In this document: positions 35,295 to 49,380 of the stretch, one piece after another
How positions within the stretch are numbered: position 1 is the stretch's first letter
Layout of the letters: every line of letters starts with the position of its first letter
Assembly: GCA_963573385.1 (NCBI GenBank)
Contig: CAUYLG010048390.1
Coordinates: 62,001-126,000 of the forward strand
Reading direction: 5' to 3'
Length of the DNA: 64,000 bases
DNA from: Cacajao melanocephalus
Taxonomy: Eukaryota; Chordata; Mammalia; Primates; Pitheciidae
Notes under the pieces: generated by a model
What the model saw: the letters and a program-made list of their open reading frames with translations, nothing else
Database searches by the model: none
What the model was told of the DNA's origin: nothing
Translations under genes and position numbers: made by a program

Positions 35295-36791
35295 CTGATG
35301 TGGATGATTAATATAGCATTTCTAAAATTGAAATGAGGATACAATGACAAGTTTGAGATGTGTAATAAGAAAGCCATGTAGAAATACTGAGTATTTGGCT
35401 CAGTGTTCCAGTGTGAGACTCAGGAGTGACATGGCAGGCGGGTGAACTTTGTACATCCTCAATATAAACAGGTAGAAGCAGAAAGAGAGAGTCCACGCTA
35501 TCACCTTAGGAGGTGGTGTCCACAGATGATCAGCAGCCTAAGACCAAAGCCATGACAAATGCCATATTTGAGTTACTGCTACAGGAAAGGGATCACATAA
35601 TTGAAGAGGGAAGCCAATTCAAAGTGAAAAAAAGGGAAATAGGAGAGTGTTGCATTGGAGAGGTCTAGGTAAGGCAAGGGTAGCAGAAAAGCTCAAGAAT
35701 AATGATAATGTATACCTAAAGACAAAATATTAATTTGTGATATTAATGGGAAGATAATATGCACCTTTATCAAAAATTGTTTTATTTGAATTTTGACCTA
35801 CTTTGAGTAATTGAGTCAGAACCTGTATTGCAACGGGCTAAAGAAAATAAGGAAGCAGAAACTCTGAGGGTAAGCTACTTTTATTAGATATTTGGAGAAG
35901 GAAAGAAGAGGAGAGATTGGTTGGAATATAGAGGGAGACAGGTGATCCATTTTTTAAAACCCCTTTTGGTCGCTACACATGAAGATCCAGATGTATCAAA
36001 GGCCATAACTGGAGAGAAAATCTGTCTTATAGGATAGGCAATTATTATGGTCACAAAACACAAGAAAATGCTGATGTAGCCAACTAGCAGCAGTGAGGAA
36101 GTTGGAATCATAGAAGCAGCTGAGCAAGTATAATGATGTCAGAAGCGTAATAAAAAAGTGTGACATGATCATGGGAATACAGTGGTTGGGAACAGCACTG
36201 GAGGACAAGAACTAGGGAGGCTCCCTTTCTTGATTCCCTGAATTTGGGCGGGTAGGAGATGGGAAATACAGTGGTTCCTGAGAAGACCATCATGGATGAC
36301 ATTAGTGTGCCTGGTGAAACCTTGCTTTGATTAAGAAAAAGTAGCAAATAAACATAATAGAGAAGGAAGGTATGGGTTATAAATATCCCCCACCCCAACC
36401 ATATAATCAGGAATCCAGAGGGCTTCGGAATGATGTTGGTAGAGCCAGTCAGTGGTGGTTTTTATGGAACTCCAATCCATGGGGGTGTAGTGGCAAGGAG
36501 AAGAAGGGAGTTGGGCTTGGGAAGGAGTTACATACTTACCAGTGAGGAAGGGTGGGCTAAAGGATCATAGGAGTAACGTAAGAGCTGAAGAGCATCCTAG
36601 GCAGAATTACTTTAGTGGCTAGTGCCAATAGGTTGACCAAGTCATCATGAAATGTTGTAGCCCAGCTAATGCGTCTTGGCCTCTGAGATATGTTGGCCTT
36701 ATTTGGCTTAGGAAAGGCTAATAGAGATCCTGATTTACATTTATACTGAGAGAAGGGCTTGTTCCCTTTGGGTGAGAAAGAATATGAGTAC

Positions 36792-36851
36792 AGATAATTA
36801 AAGAAATAAATAGAGGGGCATCTTCAGGCTGGACAACAGAATGTAGAAACT
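36792..36851 (+). repeat. Dispersed direct repeat, copy 2
   Basis: AGATAATTAAAGAAATAAAT then GAGGGGCATCTTCAGGCTGG; see copy 1 at 31,207. Confidence 0.95.
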
Positions 36852-37479
36852 CAAAGTGCCCTAGTGGTTTACAGTGGTGTCTCCTTGGTGACATTGTCTT
36901 TTCATGTTGTGAGATCATAGGAGATGGGCCCTGTAGATTTGGACTAGAAGCAGAATAATTTCTCTTGATGTTATAAACAGCATTTGTGTCTTCAAAAATG
37001 TTAGGATGCCAAGGAATCTAATGAGCTTGCAAATACTTCTATGGTAGTGCTTGTTTTCTGCCTTAACAACTACCATGAGGCTCCTTGCTCACTCTTATAA
37101 AAAAAAGGTATTCCACTCAATATGGCAATGCTATGCAGTTTTCAACATGCCAGGAATATCTTACAAATATGTTGGGCTAGTGAAACAGAGATTTCTGCAA
37201 GCACTGAAGGGACATTTCTAAAATGCCAAATATTATGTGATTATTATGATTTTCTTCTTTTAGCTTCACATCTCTGAATTTACCCCAGGGTGAAATTTAG
37301 GTTTGTGTGGATTTGGTTGTGGTGAATGCCTACCATGTGTGAAAGGGAGCTTTGTCATAGTTCTGATTGTTAATGTCCCAGAAGCTAAGATAAGACTGGG
37401 TTGTCTGTGCCTTTTGTATCTATGTCTAAGATGAGGAGGAGCTGCAGGGATTTGGAGACCTTAGCCAGCTGGTTCTCCC

Positions 37480-37650
37480 CATGTTCTTATGATGAATGGG
37501 TAGGGTCATTCTTAGCACCCATTTTGCAGATGAGAAAATGAAGAGAGAGAACTTCAATTCTGTTAAATCACTTCATCAGTGTTGAAGAATGAGGTAGCAC
37601 AGAGCCGATAATGGAATTCAGGCCTCCGTGAAAGCAGACTGCTTTTTGAG
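37480..37650 (-). repeat. MIR fragment
   Basis: CACCCATTTTGCAGATGAGA, AAATCACTTCATCAGTG and GAGCCGATAATGGAATTCAG are antisense MIR. Confidence 0.65.
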
Positions 37651-38131
37651 TAATAGTTTGTTTTGCAGTCCTGGAATTCAATTACAAAATTTTAAAGCCA
37701 AAATTAATAAAATATTGGTGTTTGTAGGGATGTTTCCTGCTGTTTAGTTCTGACAAATAATAGTTTCTCTCTTTTTTCTTATCATGTTTCTGCTCTTCCT
37801 ACCATCCAATAACCTTCCAAGGATAAAACTAGCAATCGATGTTAAAATACTTTGTAAATCGTATGGCAACATGTAAATATGAGATATTCCTACTGGTATT
37901 TACAAGTATATGTGTTTTGTTGCCTTTAATTATGTCAATGAAAATGTAAACAGATGAAAGCAACACAAATGGTATTTGTAAGCTTATAAAAATCTATTTT
38001 GACTCTGCAGTGGGAGAGTTTTATATCTAGAAGTGAAACCCAACTGTAATAGTAAAGTATTTTTGTTTTGTTTTGTTTTTTTTAAGACAAGTGGGATATC
38101 TGCCATATATCAGAAGAACTTAGTTGCTTAG

Positions 38132-38428
<297 letters not shown>

Positions 38429-38834
38429 TGGTCGTCTAGGATAGATTTGTACATCTTTCTGAAAATTGTATTTGCAAATAGATGTCTGGCATTAGAAATG
38501 CCGTCATCTCCCTAAGAAACAACCTTAGCATTGATGCACACTGGCAGAACTTATATAGCATTGACCACAAAGCACCCTATTCTGAAAAAAAAAGGCTAGA
38601 AAACTTTTTTAAAAAATATTGACACCTCCATCTGATGTTGGTAATCTATCATATGTGTATGATGATTCTTGTAATATCTAGATTATATAGCACCTCCACA
38701 GAGTGCTATGTGGAAAGTCAATACTATGAGCATCTTCGATACTCAGCTTCTAAGGAAAGCATTAGTCATCATACACCTAGAAGGTAGTGATGATAAGCAT
38801 TTACTTAGAAGTAGGCCTGAAGCTTGCAGCTCAA
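38429..38834. other. Unique stretch
   Basis: Nothing recognised. Confidence 0.4.
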
Positions 38835-38940
38835 TGCAGTAAGTATTTATTGAGTGATTAATATGCCTAAGGATGTGATAGCTGCTGTAAGAGTTGCAAA
38901 GTTTATTAAGATACATCCCTGTCCTGGAAACTCTGCCAAC
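38835..38940 (+). repeat. L2/MIR3-type fragment
   Basis: GCAGTAAGTATTTATTGAGTGATTAATATG and AGATACATCCCTGTCCTGG follow the ancient L2 3' text. Confidence 0.55.
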
Positions 38941-39342
38941 TTCAAAGAGAAGCCACAACGTCAGATATATTCCTTTTGGAAGTTACCTTTCTCACAAGTA
39001 TTTTTGTTTCACAGCTTCTCCAGCCTCCTTCCACTTCTGTTCTCCCTCTTTGCTTCTCTGTCTCAATTTTCCTGTCCAACCCTAAATTCACAGAGTAAAT
39101 TCAGCAGACCAGAGCCCCTTCCTCTTTCTGTATGTGAACTACTGCTACATATACCAATCTCCTTTTCTACCTCCAATCTGGGGGAAGTAATTCCTCCCAT
39201 AAATATCTCCTCTGGATCCTTTTCTCTACTGATTTCAGCTTCTACCTTGTAGCCATTAATACATTTACTTTGTTATTATCATAAAATAATTACTTAACAA
39301 AGAAACAAAAAGTGGTTACTTGCCTGTACATTCCCTGTCTAG

Positions 39343-39690
<348 letters not shown>

Positions 39691-39714
39691 CTCCCTCTCC
39701 ATTCTTTGTAGCCA

Positions 39715-41300
39715 ACCTTCTCCTCATTCCATCTGTACTTATGGCCCTTGTTGGTATTTCTGTTATTTAATCTTGCCTCCTTTTATGATTTTGTGGCCAG
39801 TCTTTTAGGATGTTTCTCTAATTTATCGGTCTTTGAAAGAACCAGAAATTTTGGTTTGTTGATTATCTCTCTCTTCTTTTTTTTTTTTAAGTTTGTTTAT
39901 TGGCTTTCTATTTCACAAATGTCTGCTCTTTAATATTCTCTTATTTCTACATTCTGTCTATCTGCTCTTCTGGCTCTGTCAGCTGTATGAATAATTCATT
40001 TATTTTTAATTTTTCTTTTTTAAAAATCATATACTCAGAGCTATAACTTACCCATTAAATTCTGCTCTAACTATATCCCACTGGTTTTGAAATGTGGAAT
40101 AGATTTTATTGTTGTTCAATTATAACTTTGTGATGAGTTACTTATGTGTATATTTATTGTGTCTGTTTCAAATGCATGGGTTTTGTGTGTTTGTTTTGCT
40201 GGTAATTATGTTCCTATTGATTTGCAGTTAATTGTATTACATTAGTTCCTGATCTAGTATGGAACCTGTTTTAGTAAATATTTGTATGTCCTTGAGAAGA
40301 ATCAGTTTGTGATGTGTGTGTTTCTATGATATATATTCTCATCTGCATATTTTCTTACCCTTTAACATCTCTGAGACTGGGATATGTCTTACAGTGGACG
40401 GCATCTTATCATTGATGTGGGCCTGATTTAAAGTCAGCCTCTTCCAGAGAGGATTTGAATTTGTATGTGCTGTTCAACTGAGGACACTATCAATCTGAAG
40501 CCACTTTAATTAAATTCCCTGCTTTAGCTTAAGAGGGTTTTGTTTTGTTTTTATAGGGCCTGGTACTGTGAATTCAGATGGAAAACTTTCATGACTTCTG
40601 TCTGGCTTATGAGTCATATTTTCAAGGGAACTTTTTTTTGGTTTTGTCTGTTTCCCCAGTGCCAGAGTTGAAACACGTTTCCTTACTGTCCCTTTCAGGA
40701 TGGGAATTTCTTTTTCGTTTTCTTTTACGTGAGTCCTTTGGTATCCAGTTTATGGTTTGCATATGGGAACAACTCTTCTAAAGAATCTTCATATTGGACG
40801 AGTTATCTTTCTTAGTGGTACATAAAATATCGTTTTTAAAGTCTGTGACTTGCTAAATAAGTGAAATACAGCATATTTTTCAATGAAATTTAGTTGTCAA
40901 TTTCAAATCTGCATCATTACTAATTTGTAGAATCTTCTGCTATCATTGTGAATGTTTGTTTCATCTTTTAATTCTGTGATGTTTTCAAACAATATACTTG
41001 AAAACTCTGTGGTCTTTATCATCTTGATAGAATGTTCTTTTTTAACCATTACACACTGTCCCTCTTTATTGTCATTAATATCCTTTGCCTTAAAATTCTC
41101 TATTGATTAATACTTCATCATGCTTTCTTTTCACATTTCCCTGGCATATATTGTCTGTCTATTATTTTTTATTTTTCTGGGCTATTGTGGTTAATACATG
41201 TCATTTGTAAGCAGTGTTTATTTTATCTGAATTTTTATTTTAATATTCAATCTGATAGACTTTCCATAATAGTTGTTTTAAATTCTTTTATATTGTGATT
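39715..41300 (-). repeat. Antisense L1 ORF2 remnant
   Basis: GGTCTTTGAAAGAACCAGAAATTTTGG, TTAAATTCTGCTCTAACTATATCCCA and ATTTGTATGTCCTTGAGAAGAATC are complements of old L1 ORF2. No intact frame. Confidence 0.75.
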
Positions 41301-41302
41301 GT

Positions 41303-41595
41303 TGTTTTGTTTTGACACAGAGTCTCACTCTGTCGCCCAAGCTGGAGTGCATTGGCACAATCTTAGCTCACTGCAACCTCCACCTCCCAGGTTCAAGTGA
41401 TTCTTCTGCTTCAGCCTCCTGAGTAGCTGGCACTACAGGCGTGTGCCACCATGCCTGGCTAAGTTTTGTATTTTTAGTAGAGACGGAGTTTCACCGTATT
41501 GGCCAGGCTGGTCTGGAACTCCTGACCTCGTGATCCGCCCACCTCAGCCTCCCAAAGTGCTGGGATTACAGGCATGAGCCACCATGCCTGGCCTA
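41303..41595 (-). repeat. Alu, antisense, S/Y
   Basis: TTTTGACACAGAGTCTCACT to GAGCCACCATGCCTGGCC; inserted next to the L1. Confidence 0.93.
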
Positions 41596-42700
41596 TTGTT
41601 GATATATTTTTATATATTGCTACCAACTTAGTACATATTCAAATGGTTTTTTTTTTCTCCTTTGCTTTTTAATTTTTTTTTCCTGTCTCCTACTAGACAA
41701 GAAAGTTTTCTTCATTTCCCTTTTTTGACCCTTTGCTGGATTGGACTTACTGATTTTTATTTCTAGTATTTTAGCAGTTATACTTAAAACATGAGTTTTC
41801 TAACAAAGACTAAAGTTACTAATTATTTTATTTCTTCTCCCAGACAATGAAAGGAATACTTTGTCCTTATCTTCTTCTTGTTATCTCAAGTTTTAGTCAT
41901 CAGCTTCTAGGCACAAAAAAACCATAATCATTTGAGAATTTAACTTTTATCAAATAACTATATTTAATGAATTTCTCTTTTTACCACTGTGTCTAGACCC
42001 TTCGGATTAACTTTTTTCTTCTTACTGAAGAATGTTCTTTAGTTGTTCTTTCACTGAGCGTTTTCTGTTGGGAGTTAATTGGCCCAGAAGTTATATAGAA
42101 GTGTGTTTTTACGTTTCCAAACTTAAGGGATTTCCAAAGTTGCCTTTCTTTCTTAATTACGTAAAGATTACATAAAAGAAGACTATCTGCATGAGAATAA
42201 TCCTTTCCATTTTTTGAGACTTGCTTTATGGTCAAAAAGATGGTCAACATGTATAAGTATACACAGTGTTCTAGTGTTAGATGTAGTGTTCTATTTTGTT
42301 TATTGTTTTAAACGGACTCATTAAATACTCAGTATCTTTCCTGATTTTGTCTGCTTCTCTCTGTCAGTTACCAAGAAGGTATAGTAAAGACTCTTAGGCA
42401 GGTATGTCCATTTCTCCTTACATTTCTGACATTTTTACCCTGTGTTTTTTCAAACGCTTTTGTTTTCTACATACAAATTTAGAGTTTTTCATCTTCCTGG
42501 TTAAACTAAATCTTATTTTCAGTGCTCTCTCTTTTCTGGTAATGTTTTCTGCCTGAATTTGTACTTTGCTTTATATTAATATCAGTATCTCTCAGCTCTT
42601 TTTGGTATTTGTCATAGCACTTCCACAATTTTACTTTCAACCTTTCTATGTCCTTATGGGCAAAATAAAAAAAATTTGAGGGTTATTCCTCAAATACCCG
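41596..42700. other. AT-rich, probably decayed L1, no gene
   Basis: T-rich sequence that may continue the antisense L1. No clear boundary. Confidence 0.35.
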
Positions 42701-44190
42701 AGTGCATCAATCCCAGCTGTGTACCCAGAGTGGGTGACTGCCCACTGCAAGCTATGCTTTTGCTAGAATTCCATTACTTCCAACCACATAAGCTCCCATA
42801 GTAATGGAAGTGGCCATGCAGAAGCTGCGGGTCTCTGGAAACCATTGCCTCCTCAGACCCTGTGTCCCAGGGCCCTCGAAACATCTGAGTATTTCCCTTT
42901 TGCACTGTCCAGTCTAGTGAGTAATGGCTTCAGGTTTCTTTGTAGAAGGACTAGGGAAAATGTGACAGTGGATTCTTGCTACCATGTTTCAGGGTCCTTC
43001 CCCACAGAGACGCCACTCCTTTGGTCAGGGGTATCCTGGGTCTGAAATCAGCTCAGTTCTGGGAACTGATCAAGGAATCATGATTTTCTTTTCTTTTCTT
43101 TTCTTTTCTTTTTGAGATCAGTCTCACCCTGCCGCCTAGGCTGGAGTGCAATGGCATGATCTTGGCTCGTGCAACCTCCACCTCCCAGGTTCAAGCGATG
43201 CTCCTGCCTCGGCCTCCCGAGTAGCTAGGACTGCAGGCATCTGCTATCACACCTGGCTAATTTTTTGTATCTTTAGTAGAGATAGGGTTTTACCATGTTG
43301 GCCAGGCTGGTCTCAAACTCCTGACCTCGTGATTCACCCACCTCGGCCTCCCAGAGTGCTGGGATTACATGCGTGAGCCACTGCGCCCGGCCGGAATCAT
43401 GATTTTCTAATGAACAGCCACCCGTAGCCTCCTGTTTCCCACTCTTGCCCTTTTCTGTGGTCATAGAGGTTGAGCAGCACACTTGTCGTTTGCCCCTACG
43501 GATGCTATGCTCTACTAACCATCTCCACAGTCCCCTGAGAGTCAGGCCCCCTTGGCTGCCCCTTGGCTTGTTGGTTATTATGGTAATTGTGGTGCACCGG
43601 CTTCTGGTCATTGAGCTTTACCACTTGGACCCTGTTATTTTAGGGACCTATCATCCCAGTGGATTTTTAATGAGCCCAACTCTGTGACCTCTTCCTATAT
43701 CACTCTTAACCTACAGAGAAGAACTCCCACTGCTGCACTGCGAGTGATGCTGGTACCCCTCTTCCATGCATTCTTTACGGCCTCTGGGTGGGGCCTCTGG
43801 GAACTTCCATAGATAATCCTTTGCTCAGTTTTCTAGACTCACATGGTACATGCTGGTGTCCCTGCTTCTCTCAGCCTCCGTCGTCCTTCCTCTTCCATCT
43901 GCCAGGGCAACTCCAGCACTTCTACTCCTCTTTAAATTGGCTATCACTCAGAAGAGACCTAAAAGAGAGAAGCCTCTTCCTGAATCGCTCCACTACATGA
44001 TAGCTAATTCTTGCAGCGCCTTCCATATGTAATCCCTTTCCCCCCTTTTCTGGCATAGCACCTCCCTAGCTGGGTCTTCCTGGGACGACTCCTTAATTGT
44101 TGTCCTATTGTCCTGGCAGCCAAGAGAAGACCTGGGGCGGGGGTGGGGGGAGCATTTGTTGCAAGGTGTGATGTGTTCACAGCAGGACAT
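42700..44190 (-). repeat. Unidentified older repeat, possibly LTR-retroelement internal part
   Basis: A GC-richer block, split by an Alu, with overlapping degenerate open frames on the minus strand. Its composition is unlike the L1 around it and suggests an ERVL/MaLR-type internal remnant, but I cannot name a family. All frames are broken. Confidence 0.2.
43084..43394 (-). repeat. Alu, antisense, with (TTTTC)n
   Basis: (TTTTC)5 then TTTTTGAGATCAGTCTCACC to GAGCCACTGCGCCCGGCC; perfect target repeat GGAATCATGATTTTCT on both sides. Confidence 0.95.
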
Positions 44191-44199
44191 TTTTACTAG

Positions 44200-44300
44200 A
44201 GACATCACCAGAGCTAACCTGATAGAATATCCTGGTGCGGATGCCATCACAGCTGGCGTGGACACCACGCTGTTTTATCAGATTAGCTCTGGTGATGTCT
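44200..44300. repeat. Nested inverted repeat
   Basis: Outer arms 44,200-44,224 and 44,276-44,300 are 25 bp with one mismatch (AGACATCACCAGAGCTAACC versus its complement with A for G). Within the 51-nt loop, GCGTGG-ACA-CCACGC is a perfect small hairpin. Confidence 0.95.
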
Positions 44301-45041
44301 TCAGCAGTTGCATAGCCACCATGTGCCAGAGATTGCCAATGTCCCACATAGCACACAGGACAGGGTGCTGGTAAGAGAATCAGTCCCAGAACTCCATCTC
44401 AGTGCCTGTTCTTACAGGCTACTTGTGCTACTGCTGTTAGTTCAGGTTCTACAAAAAGCAAGAGCCAAGACTGTATTTATTTGGAAAAACGGGAAGGGAG
44501 CCAGAGGAAGCTGGGACAGCTGTTAGACCTGATACAGGTCCAACCTCCATGGAGGAGAGGGGAGGAAGGAAGGCTGGGTGAGAAAAGTCTTGGACTGCAG
44601 TGCAATTATAAGACATTCTATTGTAAGTTGTAAGATTTTTCAAGGCCAGTGGGAAGTCCTTGAGCCAAAGTTCCCTTTAGAGGAGTCTTAGGGTTGCACT
44701 TGGTGTCAGTATTCTTACTGCTCACTCACCACCCGGAAACACACCCGCACCTCTGTGCACATGAAGTGATGCATTTCAGAGCATGGCAGCCAAGGCCTTT
44801 GGTCAAGTTTTGTTTCCTGCAATTGGAAATGTGGAAGATCTGAAAGATGTGTACTCACAGATGCCATAGAAATTATATGTTTTATTTTGTTTGTTTTTAA
44901 TGTCTGCCTTTAAATTAACAATATTTATTCATTTAACATCTTTGTCCCTTTCCCAGATAATATAACACTTTCAAATTATTTAAGTTTTATTGCCACCATT
45001 TTACAAGTTGTTGACCAATAAAGTTGTTGACCAATAATTTA
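44301..45041. other. Unique stretch
   Basis: No gene recognised. Moderate GC at 44,400-44,850. Confidence 0.35.
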
Positions 45042-45222
<181 letters not shown>

Positions 45223-45361
45223 TGAAAGATGGGAAATCTATGTTTGTGGTTTTTTTAAAGATGGACATCAAATTTTCCAACACCATTTGTTGAAAAAACT
45301 ATCCTTTCTCCATTGAGTTGCCTTTGTTCCCTTGTCAGAATTCGTAGATTGTATTTGTTTT

Positions 45362-45374
45362 GGGGGGGGGGGGG
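45362..45374 (+). repeat. G13 homopolymer
   Basis: Thirteen consecutive G at the left edge of the insert in L1. Confidence 0.95.
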
Positions 45375-45833
45375 CGATGGTTGGCCTGGCAATAAATATT
45401 TTAATGTTTATTGTTTCATTTTTATTATGACAAATAATTTTCAAGTTTATTTTCTTGTTTTTTTTGTTTTGTTTTGTTTTGTTTAAATACAAATCTAAAC
45501 CACAAACAGGTACAACCAAGACATTTTATCTCATATTTACACTCCTGTCAGATTCTCTTCCAACTTGATGACTACTGATCAGGCTAGAGTGGGATGAGGG
45601 AGCATTTTCTTAGGTAGCAGTGTTGTGAGGCCTGTGGTGAGGGTGGGGGGAAATCAAGGACAAGGACAGGCTGTCATACCTGTCTCCACATTAACCTGGG
45701 ACCAGGGTGGGCAGGAGATACCAGGTCATGGCTCCTGAGCCCCAGCTTCCCGGTTTGAAGGGACAGAGAGTGAGAACTGGTCCTGCGTTGGGAGGGAGGC
45801 AACAGCCACATACTCCTCTTGCAGTTGGCTATA
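45362..45833 (-). pseudogene. Unidentified retrocopy-like insert within L1
   Basis: Read on the minus strand: an open frame ends ...EEYVAVASLPTQDQFSLS, then VPSNREAGAQEP and TGA (45,726-45,728), about 34 codons to the insert edge. Next comes UTR-like sequence, five AAAAC pentamers, several AATAAA signals and finally C13. This order (C-terminus, 3' UTR, A-rich end) looks like a 5'-truncated processed pseudogene. I cannot name the parent gene. No target-site duplication was found, and the C13 (G13 on +) in place of poly(A) is odd. Confidence 0.45.
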
Positions 45834-46620
45834 TTTTTATGAGTCTACTGGGCACTCTGTTCTAGTTCAATCTGTGTGTCTATTCTTTTGCCAGTACCAT
45901 GCTGTCTTGGTTACTATAGCTTCATAGTAACTCTTGAAGTCAGATAATGTCAGTACCCAAACATTGTTCTTCAGTATGGTGTTGGCTATCGCAGATCTTT
46001 TGCTTTTCCATATAAATTTTAGAATTAATTGTTGATATCTACAAAATAACTCATTGGGAAAGTGATTGGGATCGCGATGAGTCAATAGATCAAATTGAGA
46101 AGAACTGACATCTTGATAATACTGAGTCTTCCCATCCACAAACATAGAATATCTCTATTTAGTTTTTCTTTGGTTTCTCTCATTTGAGTTTTGTCATTTT
46201 CCTCATGTAGATCTTGTACACTTTTTGTTAGGTTTATACCTTAGTATTTTATTTTGTGGTGCTATTGTAAGTTACATAATTTTTATTTCAAGTTTTAATT
46301 ATTCAGTGCTGGTATATGGGAAAGCAGTTGAGTTTTGTGTATTGACTTGTATCCTGTGAACTTGCTGTATCTGTTTATTAGCTCCAGGAGTTATTTTTTA
46401 GATTCTTTAGCATTTTCTACATAGATATATTCATCTTCAAATAGAGACAGTTGTATTTCTTTCTTTTCAATCTATGTTTCTTTTATTTCCATTTTTGTCT
46501 TACTGCAATAACCATAAGACAAATATACACTGACCATAATTGTCTGATTCCTGATTTTAGGAACTTTTCTTAGTTGCTTGATCTTTGGGATCAGCATGAG
46601 TCTCAGCTTACATTGTCCCT

Positions 46621-48314
46621 CAGGGCCAATCAGTGCCTGAAAATGTGTCACTTGGATTTTCAGATTTCTCTTCCACCTTTTGTATGAGCGGATACTTGTT
46701 CTTGGGTTGAATTACCTTTTTTTCTAAGAGCAATTAGCTGCTCTGAGATCACAATTACCCTGAAGGTGTGTCACAGTTCTTCATTTCAAAAGAAAAGAAA
46801 TACCAGTTTATCCTCTTACCATTCTGAATTCCTCTGATTTTTCCATTGCCTGAAACAAAGTGTTGGCATAAAAATATTCTTCGTACTTTTTAGAAGACAT
46901 GGAAGACCCCTCAAAGGCTTTTTAAGAATAAGTAAAAGGGGATTTATTCTTCCTTATTGGAATAATAAAATTTGTTACACTTTATGTAAGTTCCTTTGGG
47001 GGTGGAGGAAGGAGGTGGAAATGAAGATGATGATTTAGGATTCCAAAAATTGCAGTTACTTGTGGAAGGCTTTAACTGAAAATAGATCTTCCTCTTGAGA
47101 TTTTAGTTTGTTCTGAAGAATAATATTACAAAATCCAACATTGCACAACAAAAAAAGCAAAAGCAATGGAAGATTTATGATGATGATCCTTTGCAGTTCA
47201 TTTAAACTGGTATGCCCTCTTGGCCTCGTCTGTCATACTGAGATGCTTTATGAACTTGGTTCTGCCTATATGGACTAAATTAAGTTATACATGTGCAATT
47301 CTCATTCTGCCTATAAAGTCTCATTTAGTACTCAGCCTTTTTTGCTACACTCTCAAAGGACAATGATATTGGGAGAACAAAGTAAGAGGAAAACATCACA
47401 GAAGAACCAAAGAGGAAGGTAGAGACGCCTAGGGTGCATTTAGATTGGACCAGGACTGAATTGCTGACTCGCCAAAAGGCCGGTCCAATCATAGATGTGT
47501 GCACAAGAAATGGCCTCACCAGATCCTTCATGTCCAACTTCAACATAAACATCACAGTGTCTCAAAATAGCCTGAACTGCTGCGTTGACAGTTGAGATGG
47601 GGAGGGAGGACTTTGGTCTCAGGGCTTGTTGGCATTCACAGTAGAGGGAGGGGAAATTAATAAATGATCTGTTCCTGTCTACATAAAGCTTGGAGACCCA
47701 ACAGAACATAAGAACAACTCAGATCTGAATTGTGATGTTAGTTTTACTGATTACGACAGTAACATTTGTGGTGGGAAGAATGGAAGGTTGAATTAAATGA
47801 ATTTATTTCTTTCAGCATGCCTCTTTGCTGAACTGTTGACTCGTACGTCTGTTAACTAGGTGGAGGAAGCTGTGTGTGTGTGTGTACATATATGTACATG
47901 AACATGTCATGAAATACGAAATAGTCATATGAAAGAGTCAAGACTAAAGGGTATAATTTCTGGTTGTCCATCTTTTATGTGATTCCAACAAAAAAGAATA
48001 TATTTTTCTTTCCATATAAATAAAATGAGAACTTCTCTTGGCAGGAGCTACCACAAACTTGCTTCTGAGCCAAGTGAGATAAACTGTATAGATAAGTAGG
48101 GATAAATGGATAAGGGTGATCAAGCCACTCTGGCACTGGCTTGCTTCTGGGAGACCGGTTGTCTCATAATTGTGTGGGAATATGGGAATAAGGGAAAGGA
48201 ATGGCTTTCCTTAACTTATCTCTATGAAGAATAGGTTCCTTGTCTTATCACACTCCTAATATACCAGGAAGACTAAAGAAGACTCTGATAACAGAACCTT
48301 CACTCGTAGACCAC
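46621..48314. other. Unique stretch, 1.7 kb
   Basis: No Alu or exon recognised. Two overlapping minus-strand open frames at 47,325-47,709 (76 and 89 codons) show no domain. A short (TG)n at 47,872-47,884. Confidence 0.35.
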
Positions 48315-48510
48315 AATATGGGCCTGGCATCCCCATAAGGACCCTCACAGGTGTCTGATTTGGTTGGAAGTACAGTCATTCTCCATTTACAAATGAGGGA
48401 ACAAAGCTCAAAAAGTTATGTTGACAAAGCTCCACCACTCTGGGTAGAGCCAGAGCTAGATCTTAGTTATTCAGTTTCAAAGTCCATAGAAGACATGGCT
48501 TGAGTTTAAC
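48315..48510 (-). repeat. MIR fragment
   Basis: CATTCTCCATTTACAAATGAGGGAAC and GGTAGAGCCAGAGCTAGATC are antisense MIR. Confidence 0.65.
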
Positions 48511-48572
48511 AGACTGCTTCTACTACGCTGTGTCTAAAAATAAAAAAATTTGTCTCCAGAAATGTCTAGGTC

Positions 48573-49380
<808 letters not shown>

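Noticed and set aside
44108..44374. 88-codon plus-strand frame across the inverted repeat
   Set aside because: The frame arises partly from the palindrome itself; no known protein match.
47325..47709. Two overlapping minus-strand open frames of 76 and 89 codons
   Set aside because: Different frames over the same DNA, no recognisable family. At most an old pseudogene.
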